Below, piece after piece: positions 23,040 to 35,266 of a stretch of DNA of 64,000 nucleotides. Made by a program: the position numbers and the translations under genes. The notes beneath the pieces are model-generated. The model searched no databases and had not been told where the DNA came from. It was given only the letters and a program-made list of their open reading frames with translations. The stretch covers positions 15,116,354 to 15,180,353 of the forward strand of contig NW_025335505.1 in the NCBI RefSeq assembly GCF_004798865.1, read 5' to 3'. This DNA is from Varanus komodoensis. Lineage: Eukaryota; Chordata; Lepidosauria; Squamata; Varanidae. Every line of letters begins with the position of its first letter. Positions within the stretch are counted from its first letter, which is position 1.

Positions 23040-25650
23040 TGGTCATATCAGCAGAAAAGAATGGATGTTTCTAGTGGTGAAGAGGTGCAGAAACTCCTTA
23101 AGGACAGCTACTAGTCAGCAGTGGTAGTTGAAGATGACAGTGGTGGAGAATTTTTCATAGGCAATGACAGTGATGCTTAAGCTTACTCTGCTGAGTACTG
23201 TGCAGACGGTGACAATGGCAAACCACTTATGAATATTTCTTACCTTGAAAACCCTATAATGAAAGTGTCTAAGATGAAAGAAGATGAGACTCCCAGATCA
23301 GAAGGCACTGAAGCAGCTGCTGGTGAACAAACAAAGGACAAGTGCAAATAGCAGTGTTGCTAATGATGCAACTAGCTCAAAGTTGAAAGGAAGACTAATG
23401 GCTAACATGCTCAGAGGTGAATGAAAAGTCTGATGCTGAATAACACATACATAATTGGAACACTGAGTATGATAAATAGGAATCAAGGCAAATTGGAGAC
23501 CACAAAGCAAGAAATGGAATAGTAAAATGTTATAGTACTTGGTGTTAGTGAACTAAAGTAACTTTTCAGTAAGACAAACACAACATTTTACTCTGGAAAT
23601 CACAAACTCAGAAGAAATGGAGCGGCTCTTATAATGAGGCAAGATGTAGCACAGGAAGTGAGGGGCTATTATGCAACATCTGACCAAATCATATGAATCA
23701 GAATTCAGAGGAAACCTATCAATGTAAGCATAATTGAACTCTATGTTCCAACAACAACAGATGCTGAAGAAAGGAAAGTTGCTTACCTGTAATTGATATT
23801 CTTCAAATGGTCACCTGTGCATTCAGACATATGGGCCCTGTGCCCGCGCAGGCCCTGGTGTCAGAAAGATTTCCTAGCTAAGGGTTTCGGTGGAAGCCCT
23901 GTCCCTTCCCCCCATAGTATACAAAAGTGGTGCTCCCAACATTTCTCCCAGTTCTCGTGAGACTGACATTTTGGCCTTGGAACCATAGAGAAGGAGCCAT
24001 TTCTGGCCCAGCCTGTGTCAATATGGTACAGATGGGACAAGGTAGGAAGAACATTATGGTTATTGACACCAATGTGGGGGTCAGTGGGTGGATTGTGTGA
24101 CCATTCAAAGAATATATCATATGAGGAATGATCAAAAGGTGAACCCATAACACTATGATGGTTAGCCCACTGGAACATAGAAACCATCAAGCTGGCTTAT
24201 CAGTTGGCTGGACTAGACGTCCCAGAAAAACCAAAGAACACTCTACCAGAGCTATGGCTACATTCACAGCATGACATCACATTATACCATTAGAAGACCT
24301 AGCAGTGCAGCAACATGGGCCGCTCCATCAACCTTCATCCAATACCACTGGTTCGATGTCTGCACCAGACAAGCCTGTTCTTTCAGCAGAGCAATCCTCT
24401 CACCTGTCCTTCGATGGTGATACCAGCCCTCCTCCACTCTGAAGAAAGCTTGCTGCTCAGAGTGAGTGATGCTCAAGGTATTGCTACAAAGAATTTTACC
24501 CTATATGAGCAAGAAGTGCTTGATGTTCATGATGGACTCCAAACAGGAAGAGGAACTTGAGATCATATCACAAATATATGTTGACTACTGGGGCTTACCA
24601 AAGAATTTCAAAGGAACATCAGTCTATGCTTTATAGACTACAGCAAAGCCATTGACTGTGTGGATCACAAGAAGCTATGGATGGTCCTGAAAGAAATGCA
24701 TATGCCTCAGCACCTTGTTGCCTGGATGTGTAACCTGTAACAAGAAGCCATTGTGGTGAAGCAGAATCATTTCCTGTAGGCAAAGGCACCAGACAAGGCT
24801 CTACATGCGAAGGTGTATCAGTAATGTAAGACATGCAGGTTATACTGTATACAGGGAGAAAGCAGCAAAGAATGGAAGCAACTGCTGAAGAAAGTGAAGG
24901 AAGAAACTGAAAAAACAGGAGTGTGGCTCAGCATTAAGAAATAAAAAAGCATGACTACAGAAAAATTATGCAACTTCAATGTCAGCAATGAAGAAATTGA
25001 AATTGTAAAATATTTCACATACCTAAGCTTAATAATCACTTCCAAGGGAGGCTGCAGCCATGAAATTAGAAGACAACTGAAGCACAGTAATGACAGAATG
25101 AAATAAATAATCAAGTGTAAGGTTGTTTCACTGGAGACCAAGGCCAAGATAATGCACTATGAACTGTTTATATCAAAGATCCTTATAAAGTGGGGAAAAA
25201 TCACTAACAAAAGCACAATGCCAAAATACAACTTTTATAATATTCCTGAGGAATTTAAAGTCCTGATCATTGTGTATGTGTGCAAAAGTTGGACAGTGAA
25301 GAAAGCTGTAAGGGAAAAAAACAGATGCATTAAAAGATGCATGGTACTGGATGAGATTCTTATAGCTGGGGCCAACAGAAAGATGAACAAATGGGTCCTA
25401 GATCAAATCAAGCAAGTATTTTTTGCAGTAGAAAAAGACCATGAAACTGAAGTTGTCATACTCTTGACAGATCATAAGGCGGTGAAACTTACTGGAAAAG
25501 AAAATAATGCTAGGGAAAGTGGAATGCAGAAGACCAGAAATGAATGTCTTGATTCTATAAAGAAAGCACAGCCATAGGTTACACGAGCATGGCTGTGAAG
25601 GACAGGCCATTTTGGAGTGCATTCATTCAAAGGGTCAATATAAGTCACAA
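23040..25650 (+). mobile_element. older RTE-clade LINE (BovB-related), nearly full span, interrupted
   Basis: Starts with the same leader as the 14.4-kb copy: CATATCAGCAGAAAAGAATG GATGTTTCTAGTGG, then frames with GGEFFIGNDSDA, ISYLENPIMK, and DETPRSEGTEAAAGEQ. Endonuclease words follow (TKQEMEW, IVLGVSELK, LRRNGAALIMRQDVAQEV). A MITE-like insert sits at about 23775-24135. Reverse transcriptase resumes near 24475 with EQEVLDVHDGLQTGRGT, ISLCFIDYSKAIDCVDHKKLW and VLKEM, later VSNEEIEIVKYFTYLS and SKGGCSHEIRRQLKHS, and VCKSWTVKKA. Many stops and shifts, so long dead. The last long frame (25152-25577) is part of it. Confidence 0.8.
23775..24135. mobile_element. MITE-like insert nested in the RTE copy
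   Basis: The LINE reading is broken after PTTTDAEE by TTGCTTACCTGTAATTGATA TTCTTCAAATGGTCAC. Near the far end GTGACCATTCAAAGAATATATCAT is its imperfect reverse complement. The interior is GC-richer and non-coding. CTTACCTGTAA..TTCTTC ends are seen in reptile DNA-transposon MITEs (recalled). The outer right end is decayed. Confidence 0.5.
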
Positions 25651-27429
25651 GCAACTTGATGTCACATAACAGTAACAACAAATATTTCTTGGAACATCTA
25701 AATACATTTTAAACCTATAATCCAAGCAAGCATTTATTTTTACACAGAAGTGGTTTCTGCTGGGACCTACACTGTTGTAATCCAAAGGGGGAGTTGAATT
25801 GTTTTTTAAAATAATAAGAGAAAAGACCAATATGAACTTCTCATTTCATTTTGTTCATTTCACACTATTAAGTCTGAATGATTTTTCTGGTGTGAAAGCA
25901 AGTATGAATTGTTTATCCCTGGAGTGCTCTATTCACACCTGCTCTCTTTGCTAGTTATGTAAGCACTATGTTTCTTCTGTTATAAAAAGTATGAAGGTGG
26001 TAAAAGCTGGAATGAGACTAGGGAAAACCCTTAAAATTATTAGTACATTCTGAATGTTGAAGTATTGAACCACCTTCCAAGGAAGATGGAGACAGGGAGT
26101 TCTCAAGAGTGGCCCCTGCTCATGACATTCTGTGGCCCCACAGTCAGATCAGGAGCTGAGTCCTTTTGGTTTCTAGTGCCAAACAAGGACCTTTTGATTT
26201 ACCCATGACGTTAAATTTCTCACCTGTTTTTAGTTGTTCCCAGTTTCTAATTTTTGGCCTGCTGAAGCTTTTAGCTTTTACATTTTAACTGGTTTTTAAA
26301 TGTATTTTGTTAGAAATGTGAGCTATGCTGAGAGTTCTAACAGAACATCAATGGTGAGATATACATTTTATACATAAAAGCAGCAGCATATTTTTTACAC
26401 CTAGTAGCAGAAGAATGCCAACACTCATTTGAAAGAAAGATGCCTCAATATCCTACTGGTCTTTTCTGCCCAGGGTTTGGGTAGTGTAACATTACCTAGG
26501 ATTTTTACAAAAGGCAACTTTTAAATTGCTACAACTGCATTAATATGAACTTCCAGTGCCAGGAAGTATAACAGAATAGTATGAAAGTAAATCTGAGGCT
26601 GAAATGAAGGGTGTATGCAGCGTTTTCTTTTGCATGCAAGCAGAGTCCTAACTCTTGTGTTGTTGCAAGTGTTTCCAACAAAAAAAGCCATGTACTCATG
26701 TATCTGTGGTAGTCAAAAATATCTTCTGGGAACAAACTGAGGGCACCTGATGAATGATATTTGGGTACTCAGCACCAAGTAATCCAGTTGGATCAGGGTG
26801 TGCAAGGCAGTATCTTTTTGCCTTCTCCATCATGTAACAAGTGGAGATGCTACACACAGACACCTATACCCAGTCTTTCCAGTTGTTAAATTTATTATCC
26901 AGTCTTTCCTGAAATAATATCTCCAGAACCATACAACATACTATCATATTGGTCAAATAAAATGCTTTCCACATAGAAGTCTGGAACACCTTTGAACACT
27001 ATTGTTTCCTTAAGTACTGTCAAGTCTGAGACAGGTTAAAATACACACGACTATAATTACTTATTTGTAAAATTAGGAAATATAAATTTTATTGGCACCA
27101 AGTGTACATGGGGCACTGGGATTCTGTCCCCAGACAGTTTTCCACAGCAGTTTTGTTGACTATATCCCTTATTGTTTAGTACATAAAATTGCATTTGTCC
27201 ATGTGCACATGGATATGTGAATGAGTCTTCCGCACTTCAGCTCAATGTGCGAAGCATGCAATTCCCTTCATGCAGGTAGTCTGTCTGTGTTCTTAGGTGG
27301 AGAACTTTAAACTGGTGATCCTGCATCCAGAAGGAGTAAAATCATATATACTGGTGGGGGAAAGAGGGCAGCAAGCAACCAGGTCCAAGTCATTCCTTTG
27401 GTCCATGTATCCACATATTATTGTCCTTC
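25651..27429. other. intergenic, no gene recognised
   Basis: AT-rich, no exon or clear transposon seen. Confidence 0.5.
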
Positions 27430-27476
27430 ACAGTTTATTTATACTTATATACTGCTTCATACAATCTTAGCCTGAG
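27430..27476. repeat. short decayed L2-like tail
   Basis: CAGTTTATTTATACTTATAT then ACTGCTTCATACAATCTTAG is a weak match to the TTTATTTATTTATATACCGC tail type. It directly precedes the palindromic repeat at 27478. Confidence 0.3.
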
Positions 27477-27477
27477 A

Positions 27478-27528
27478 AATCCTGTGGCCCCTAGACAGTG
27501 ACTGGAAGTCACTGGGAGTCTTTGGATT
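27478..27528. repeat. short palindromic dispersed repeat, copy 2
   Basis: AATCCTGTGGCCCCTAGACA then GTGACTGG; the right arm is degraded (GGAGTCTTTGGATT). Confidence 0.45.
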
Positions 27529-30102
27529 CTGAGATATGAGGTCACAATGTGCACTCAGCTTCTCACTCTCAATCCTGCAGCCAGCAGAGAAGGTGATGTG
27601 TTTGCTGTTTCTCCAAGGCTGCAAGGGAAATCTTGCAGAAGCAGTTTAGAGGATAGGGAGGGTGGCCAATATATGACCTATCTTGGTGTTGTCTCAGTCT
27701 TCTTCCCTGCCCTGCAAAGTATCACAGTTAGATAGTCAAAACTGGCTGATGCTTTGCAAAGTAGAAAGAGAACCAAAGTTGCTTCGGTGCTACTACCGCT
27801 CTGCACAGGGTTCCAGGCCTCTCCACTGGATTGCACCCTCAGCTACCTATGCTAAAATGCAAATACAACACAATAAAATTCAGTGCAAACAACAGAAAAT
27901 TAGACATAAAAACAATTCATGGGCAAGAAACATTTGAAAAAGAAAAGCAACATAATCTATTATAATCGAGGGAAAATCTGTGAAAATTAAGTTCCCCAAA
28001 CCATTTGATGCTTGCTATGACTTCCTTTCCAACTGCCTGGGCTCTGTGCCATTAGAAACATTGTCACTCCATATATCTAACAATTTATAAGATAGGTGCA
28101 ACATGTATTGCAACACCATGGCAAATATGCTTGGCACCAGTGCGGACCATGTGTTCATACAGGAGTCCCTTTTCGTGTTGCATAAACTAACTTTTACTGC
28201 AAGTTAAATCAATGAACACAAAACCCCTGTTTCATAACTTCCCACCCAAGAGTTTTTCTAGACATGTAGATAAACAATAGTGAAAATGGAGAAGGTGATA
28301 AAAAGAAGTGTTCTATTTCAGAGCAGCAGGCTGCTTTGGATGGAGTATAAAACTCACTCTGCAATGCTACTTCAAACACAGTAACTTCCCAGTAAAATGG
28401 AATTACACGACCTGCTGTCAATTTCATAACATGTTATGGCTCAGGCAAGAACTGACTGGAAATTTCAAATGTGAGAAGCATCTGTCAGAAGCATCAGGAA
28501 AACACCATTCCTGTGTTCTTGGCACACAAATCAGAGAACTGGGGTAGAGGTGGGTGTAAGCATTAGAAGTCCGAAGTTTGGCATTCCAGAAAAAAGGATA
28601 TGCATTTCAGGGAATCTCTCCTAAGCATGAGTTCTAACAAGTTACAAAAACAGGCATACATTTTTTCCCCTGGCTTCTCCCAAGTAGCCCAGGTTTCTTC
28701 GCGCTTTTATTATTAAAGCTGAACACCATCAGTGTCAATTACTGCCACTTCAAGAGAAACTAATGGGAGAAAGGTAGGGGATCCTTTTTAAATCTATTCC
28801 TCTCACAAAGAGCTATGTTATGTCCCACTTCCAGATGTCCATTAAGACTCCTTGCCTTGGCTTTAGCAAGAGCCTTCCTGTGAATGTATGATGAAAGCCT
28901 GAAAGCCTCTCCAGTTTACTTTTGTCGATCACATTTCAAGACAAAAATGGTCCTGCTTACATGCCCAGAATCAAGTTCAGCTAGTCTGGAGACACAAGGC
29001 CTTTGGTGGCCCTGTCTTTGCAGAACTCATACATGACAAAAGCTGAATTCCTTCTTTAGCTGTTCTTATGCTGATCTTAAAAAACCTTTTCTTCTAAATC
29101 CACTTTCCATTAGCAATTTGAGCCTGGATGTTTAATCCACCCATTTATTAATTTATATTATTTTGGTAGATTGCTGATGCAGGCTTGAGTTGTTTCATGC
29201 TCTGTTTTTATGTAAATGTTTTCTGTGTTTTATTTATTTTTCATTGCTTTGAGGGGGCTTTTCTACCCTGAAAATCCTCAGAAAAAATACATAGAAACAA
29301 AACAATTAGACAAAAGTAACAGTGAAAGAATAAGCAGGCACTTGGAAAAGGGAAGGGGGAAACCTTAGAAAATACCCATTTCTCACAACCATACCAAACC
29401 ACAGAAGAATAACCATGGGGAAAAATGTCTTGGTCATCTTTTTTTCTCTCTTTAACAGAAAAAGGTTTTAAAGATGCCATAACTGAGATGATTCTCCTCA
29501 CACTAGATTAATAAAATTGATCAAAGTCCAAATATATTACAAAATCCCAAAATGTGATGTCTTCACTCCATTACGCAAGTTGTTGTTGTTCCAGGTTGAT
29601 GAGCAAACTTTCTCAAATGAAAGAATAGTATAGCTAAGAGAGTGCTTGTTTGTGATTGAATTTATACAGCAAACTTAACGCGAGCACAGGGCATATCTAG
29701 TGCTCTCCAAGCTGCTCACTGTGATTTTGGAAAGAGCAATTCTCTCTCTTTTTCATTTTCCCTTCCATTGAAGCCTAGTGTGTGCTTTCTTCCTTTCCTC
29801 TCTTTCACTGCTTTCATTGCTACTGTTTGTTACATCTCCCCATTGATCTGTATGTTGCAATGGTGGTGGTGGTATGCTAGCTACAGAAATGGTGTAGTTT
29901 CTGGATTGTTTGGGGGCATGTTAGGGGACAATGAAGACAACTTAGTATCCTCACAGCCTCACCTGACATACTCCATTCCAGGGCCCTGAATTGTAGGATA
30001 ACCACCAGTGGTGCAGTGATTGTGGAGGCTCATTGTGCTTCTGTGATATGGAGACCTTCATTAATAGACCTCCATAACAACCTGTGAAATTAAGTTTGCC
30101 TA
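27529..30102. other. intergenic, no gene recognised
   Basis: No exon, RNA gene or clear transposon. A short GGT run lies at 29860-29873. Confidence 0.5.
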
Positions 30103-30360
30103 TACTGAAGATGAAAATCAAATACTTTGGCCACCTATTGAGAAGAAAGGACTCCCTGGAGAAGAGCCTGATGCTGGGAACAATAGATGGCAAAAGAAGA
30201 AGGGGCAGCAGAGAATGAGGTGGCTAGATGGAGTCACTGAAGCAGTTGGTGTGAGCTTAAGTGGACTCCGGGGGATGGTGGACAACAGGAAGGGCTGGAG
30301 GAATGTTGTCCATGGGGTCGCAATGGGTTGGACACGACTTTGTGACTAACAACAACAACA
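30103..30360 (+). mobile_element. BovB LINE 3' end fragment
   Basis: The plus strand reads words of the BovB C-terminus (GEEPDAGNNRWQKKKG, QQRMRWLDGVTEAVGVSLSG, VVHGVAMGWTRLCD) across frames and ends in CTAACAACAACAACA, the family's 3' tail. Strongly 5'-truncated. Confidence 0.85.
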
Positions 30361-31046
30361 TGGAGACAGATGTGTAAATATTGTATGGACTTTCCCTAGG
30401 ACCACAGGATTGCACCTATAAAGTGTTAATATTTTTATTTCTGTAACCAATTCCCTGTGTTTGAAATTTCTGAGAGGTTTCTAGTTGCATTTTACCTAAG
30501 ACTAGGGTCCAGCAAGTTTAATATAAACACGGGAGAAAACATCCATTTCCACTGTGCTGAAGAAGAAAGCCACATATCAAGCTTAAAATATGGAAGGCAC
30601 ACTGCTCACAGTCTGAGGTGGTCATGAGTTTTCAAACAAAATCCACTAAAAGCCTCTATCTTCTATTAAAAAGATCCACAGAAAATGAACATTGTTTTCA
30701 AACCAAACCACTTATATTTTTCTATTCTTTTTTGAAACAAAACAAATTATCCAAGGCACCAACAGGTTAGTTGCACAGAAAATCTACCCAACCAAAACTT
30801 TTTATTCTGATCACAACTTGAGAATTCCTGTTTCCATTAGCTGGAATCAAAAGAGCAACTTTAGAATGGAATTAAATGCTATCCCCCACTAATGTTCCCC
30901 AATTACAATGATTCAGAGGTACTATGACTTCGATCATGGAACATTATGAGTGAAACCATTGATGGTACTCTGATATTTTTCAGTTCTTTATGTCAATAAG
31001 TATACAGATGGGAGTGATATAGTATTGGCAATTGTTCTAAAAGCTC
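30361..31046. other. intergenic, no feature seen
   Basis: No supported gene or repeat. Confidence 0.5.
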
Positions 31047-31140
31047 AAAAAAAAAAAAAAAAAAAGCAGGTATGCTTGCTGGATCTGACCAAAGGCCCAT
31101 CAAGTCCAGCATTTTGTTACTAAGAGAACAGTCAACTGTA
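31047..31140 (-). mobile_element. CR1-related fragment next to an A-tract
   Basis: A run of about 19 A is followed by CTTGCTGGATCTGACCAAAG GCCCATCAAGTCCAGCATTTTG, the reverse complement of the CTGGACTAGATGGGCC...CTGATCCAG words in CR1 ends (compare 21660-21700 and 60170-60240). Confidence 0.5.
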
Positions 31141-31309
31141 TGAGAATATGAAGTGCAGTAGCTCCTTCTCTTTTTGACAAGGTACCTCACTATAGGCTTT
31201 CAAGGAATCTTCACAATCATGGACTAAGAAAGAAAGCCCACTTAATGGTTAATGAACAAGACAGAAAAGCAGAGAATAGCGATAAACAGACAATTATTGC
31301 AGTGGAGGA

Positions 31310-31495
31310 ATATAAGAACACATTTAGTTGCAGGACAACTAAAATGATCAGTGAGCTGGAACAACTCCATTATGAGCAATGCCTACAACAACTGGGACTG
31401 TGTAACTTATTTTAAAAAAGGTAAGAGGAGATGTGAACGAATTTTTTAAAATTATGCATGGTGTGGAAAAATCATCTCTGACTTAAGGTGATGCT
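31310..31495 (+). mobile_element. CR1-type LINE fragment
   Basis: ACTAAAATGATCAGTGAGCT GGAACAACTCCATTATGAGC, then CTGGGACTGTGTAACTTATTTTAAAAAAGGT..AGAGGAGATGTGAACGAATTTTTTAAAATTATGCATGG is the conserved block upstream of CR1 3' ends. Diverged. Confidence 0.55.
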
Positions 31496-31509
31496 GTGAA
31501 AAAAAGCCC

Positions 31510-33060
31510 TACAGATTGTCCTATACATGGCAGCCCTACTCAGTTCTGCAAATTCAAGTCTGGTTTCCTAATGGAGGCAGTCCTTTTCATCTTTGGTCTT
31601 CCTTTTCTTTTTTGGCCTTCAACTTTCCTTAGCGTGGTTGTCTTTTCCAGGGAGTTTTGCCCAAAGTATAACAGCCTCAGTTTTGTCATTTTTGTTTCTA
31701 AGGAAACCTCTGGCATGATACAATCTAGACCCAACTTGTTCATCTTTCTGTCAGTCCAGGATATTCACAAAGCACTCCTCCAGTACCCTGTTTAGAAAGC
31801 ATTGATTTTCTTCCTGTCAACTTTCTGCATTGCCTACATTTCATTTCCATAAATAGTGATTGGGAACACAATAATGTGTATGATCTTACCTTTGGTCTCC
31901 AAATGTCCTTACACTTGATGATCTTTGCTAGTTCCTTCATTGCTGCCCTCCCAAGTCTTAGTCTTCTTCGATTTGCTTGGCTACAGTCTCCCCTTGAACT
32001 GAAGACTAAGTCAAGGTATGCAAAATCTTTCACAATTCATTGCTGCTTTCTGCCCGTAGTATGGTGCCATCTCCATATCTTACATTACTGATGTGTCTTT
32101 CATCAATTTTCAATCCTTCCTCTGATTCTAATCAAGCTTTCCTTATATGCATACAGACTGAACAGATGAGGAGATAAAATCTAACCTTGTCTGATGCCTT
32201 TGCCTATGGGAAACCATTCTGTTCCTCCATACTACAGTAGCTTCTTTGCTATTATCCAGGTTACACATCAGTACAATCAAGAGCTAAGGCATATGTATTT
32301 CTTTCAGTACCATTCATAGTTCTTGTAGTCCACACAGCCAAAGGCTTTGCTGCAGTCTATAAAACACAGATTGATCTTCCTCTGAAATTCTTTGGTGCAC
32401 TCCAGTAGCCAACATACATTTCTGATATGATCTTGAGTGCCTCTTCCTTTTCAGAATCCAGCTTTTGATCATCAGGCATTTTTCTTTCCATCTGGGGTAA
32501 TATTCTTGGGGAATTGAAATGTATAAATGTTTGTAGTCTGTGTCCATTGGTTTTCCGTATTTGTTGGAATACTCTTGATAGTATTTGGACCAATTCAGCT
32601 TGGCATACTTCTATCGGTGTCCTTCCTGCTCTGGGTGCTTTAGTCCTTCCAATTACGTTCAGAACAACTTTCAGTTCACTAATAAGGCAGGCTCTTCTTG
32701 AAGAAGTCTGTCATTCTATATAGTTCTTTTGCATATTCTTTCCACTTTCTTTATTTTCTCCTGGTGGTGCCTTTTAGCATGCCTAATCTAATATTTGAGT
32801 TCTTGAATCTTCTGGAATAGGTCTTGTTTTCCTCTTTGTTGCTCTATTTTCTTTGCACTGGTCATTCAATTCTTTTCCTCCCTACATGATAGTCACTGAA
32901 AAGTTGCATTCAGGATTCTGACCATATTTCAATCAGTTTGCTTCTCAACTGACCTTCACAATTGTTTCGTCATCCATCTGGACTTTTTCTTTTTGTTACA
33001 AGAATTTTTTTCTTTTTTCATTCAGTCCACAATTCTTCTGGCTCATAATCAGTGAAGTAA
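31510..33060 (-). mobile_element. older RTE-clade LINE (BovB-related), linker and reverse transcriptase part
   Basis: Minus-strand frames contain DQCKE near 32860, then QEEP, QILSRVFQQIRKTNG, KEFQRKINLCFID-like words near 32370, KDFAYLDLVFSSRGDCSQAN and RRRLRLGRAAMKELAKI (31900-32010). These follow the BovB order (DQCKEIEENNR.., FCFIDYAKAFDCVD, ITADGDCSQEIKRR, LLGRKAM). Several stops and shifts, inactive. Endonuclease part not seen. Confidence 0.7.
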
Positions 33061-33440
33061 TGCAAATCTGCTCTGCATGTGGACTTTAAATTCCACAAGG
33101 ATGTTACTAAGTTGTATTTTGGCACTGTATTTCTATTGGTGATCTTTTCTCAGCTTTACTGTGGTTACTCAGCTCACTACTGCAATCTGCTCCCAGCCAT
33201 GCTTTGGCAGCAAGAATACACCTTCTCCATCTCCTGGTTCCAATTACATAGTCTATTTAATTTCTGTATTGGCCATCTGCTGATGTCTATGTATAAAGTC
33301 ATCTCACTGTAGCCTTAAGTATGTGTTTGTGATAAACATACCACAAAAAGTATGTTTCAATGTCAAGTGATGCACATTAGGGTAAAAATAACCCCAGCTT
33401 CACATATACCCAGACAGCATCTGAGTGGCACTGAAATTAT
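33061..33440. other. intergenic, no feature seen
   Basis: No supported gene or repeat. Confidence 0.45.
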
Positions 33441-33790
33441 CTTGATGGTTAGCTCAAGAAAAATGTTGACGGTGTGTTGGTTATTGTGAAAGATGAAAAT
33501 ATGCTAGAGCATAGCACAATGCCCTTGTGTATTCTATGATGTCACAGCATTTGGAATATTGTGTACAATTCTGATCCCTGAACCTCTGGAAATATATCAT
33601 AAAGTTGGAAAAAGTGGAGGGCAGCCAAAATGACCAGGAGGTTGAACCAATGTCCTTACACTAAAAAGTTAAAATGTTTGGGTTGTTTAGGTCAAATTAT
33701 CAGTTGAATGGTGAAACATACAGGGCAGATAAATATGAGATTTAGTACAAAATGCATTAACTATATCTTTCACTCTGCATGTCATAGTGA
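33441..33790 (+). mobile_element. CR1-type LINE fragment
   Basis: ACAGCATTTGGAATATTGTG TACAATTCTGATCCCTGAAC, then AAAAAGTGGAGGGCAGCCAA AATGACCAGGAGGTTGAAC is the CR1 block normally read as CTGGAGTACTGTGTCCAGTTCTGGGC..GGGCAACCAAAATG. Diverged. Confidence 0.6.
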
Positions 33791-34099
33791 TGGCCACTTA
33801 CTCAGATGGTTTTTAAAGGAGATTATACATATTCACTGAGTATGTCCATGGCTACTAGTTGTGATGTTTAACCTTCCTTCAGGATGGGAGGGAACATGCC
33901 AGTTGGTGAAGACCAGCAGCAGAGTCACTGATTTACAGCACATCCTGCTTGCAGGTTTTTCATAGGCATTTTGTTGGCCACTGTAGACAACAAAACACAG
34001 CTCTGCCTGATCCAACAGTCCTATTCTTATGCTCTTAAATCTCTAAATTATAAAGATCTATGTTAAGCTTCATACAAATGCAACACCAAGGAATGAAAA
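33791..34099. other. intergenic, no feature seen
   Basis: About 300 bases after the CR1 fragment and before the probable TMX3 transcript end; no gene or repeat recognised. Confidence 0.45.
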
Positions 34100-34113
34100 T
34101 GTGTTTTAAATAT

Positions 34114-34119
34114 TTTATT
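34114..34119 (-). promoter_or_regulatory. candidate distal poly(A) signal of TMX3
   Basis: An AATAAA hexamer on the minus strand, inside an AATAATAAAATATTTAAAA context, marks the end of the transposon-free block after TMX3. It would give a 3' UTR of about 2.4 kb. Confidence 0.3.
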
Positions 34120-35228
34120 ATTGTAGAAAAAAATTACAGTTGATAAACCCAACAAGGTAAAATAAAGCTTACATTCTTAGAGCACTTCCAATTCAAGTTA
34201 AAATAGATGTCACTCTGTGTGACGCTCTTTACATGATCAAAAATAGTCATTTTGTTTTATACCACGAACTCTTCATTATCATTTAACTGCACTGTTGTGA
34301 AGCTGGAATGAAATAGCAGTAAATTACAGTTTGGTAAACACCAGGGGCTTTAACATTTCATAAGCAGAATGGTAAACACATGTGTCTTTTCAGTGTTACC
34401 ATCTGAATTACTCAAAATCTTAATATTATATAATGGAAATAGATGCTAGCAGAATCGGTTCTCTTAAGAAAGCACACACTCTCAAACCCAGCACCGGAAA
34501 AACTGGAGCAAATTGATGCTATTTGCAGCTAAAGGAGCAAATATAATTAAGGCGGCATGTGAAATGGGTTCAATTTCTTTCCTTGACATTCATTAAACCT
34601 CTTTCCGCATGTAATATGTAACGTCAACCTAATATGACATGTTATTTCTATTATTCTGAGGAAAACCAACACTCTTCCAAGAACCCAGGTTTGAAGCAGC
34701 ACATGCTAAATTGCTGTTTTTATGCTTTGGAGTTTTTAGAACAGTTTGGCAGCTAATGGAAAAAAAAACCTATATTCTGTGAAAAAACTAAAAAGCAGGA
34801 CACAACTGTTCCAACTCTGGTGTCTCACTCTGGGAACAAAGAGTTTGTAAAAGATCCTTTCAATATTTATAACTTGCCTTATATTAAAAAACAAACAAAC
34901 CTAAACTTTCTGTATATATCAGTTAGATGATTTCTGTGAACTGCACATGAAATACGATAGTTTTTGAGTAATTTCAGACACTAGATTCCTCATAGTATCA
35001 TTTTTGAAAAGTGCAATATTCACTTTTACCAAGGAGGAAGATTTCCATGTTTTTAAAATAATTGTGTTAGTTTCCTTCCAAAAATCATTCTAAGACAAAG
35101 AGTTGTTAGAAAGATAGTGTTAGAAAGTGGTTTTGTTTTACAGAGTCAGATTTGTGTCTCTCCATAGAATGCAATATGTGTATGCAACAATCCCTTAACC
35201 TTCTTTAAGTCAAGCTGAAAATTTATTT

Positions 35229-35266
35229 GCGAGCGAGCGAGCGAGCGAGAGAGAGAGAGAGAGAGA
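35229..35266. repeat. (GCGA)n(GA)n compound microsatellite
   Basis: Five GCGA units pass into about nine GA units. The CpG-containing part is unusual in an AT-rich 3' UTR-like region. Confidence 0.9.

Noticed and set aside
25152-25577. 141-codon open frame on the plus strand
   Set aside because: It is the C-terminal remnant of the RTE LINE at 23.0-25.6 kb (VCKSWTVKKA words), not a host gene.
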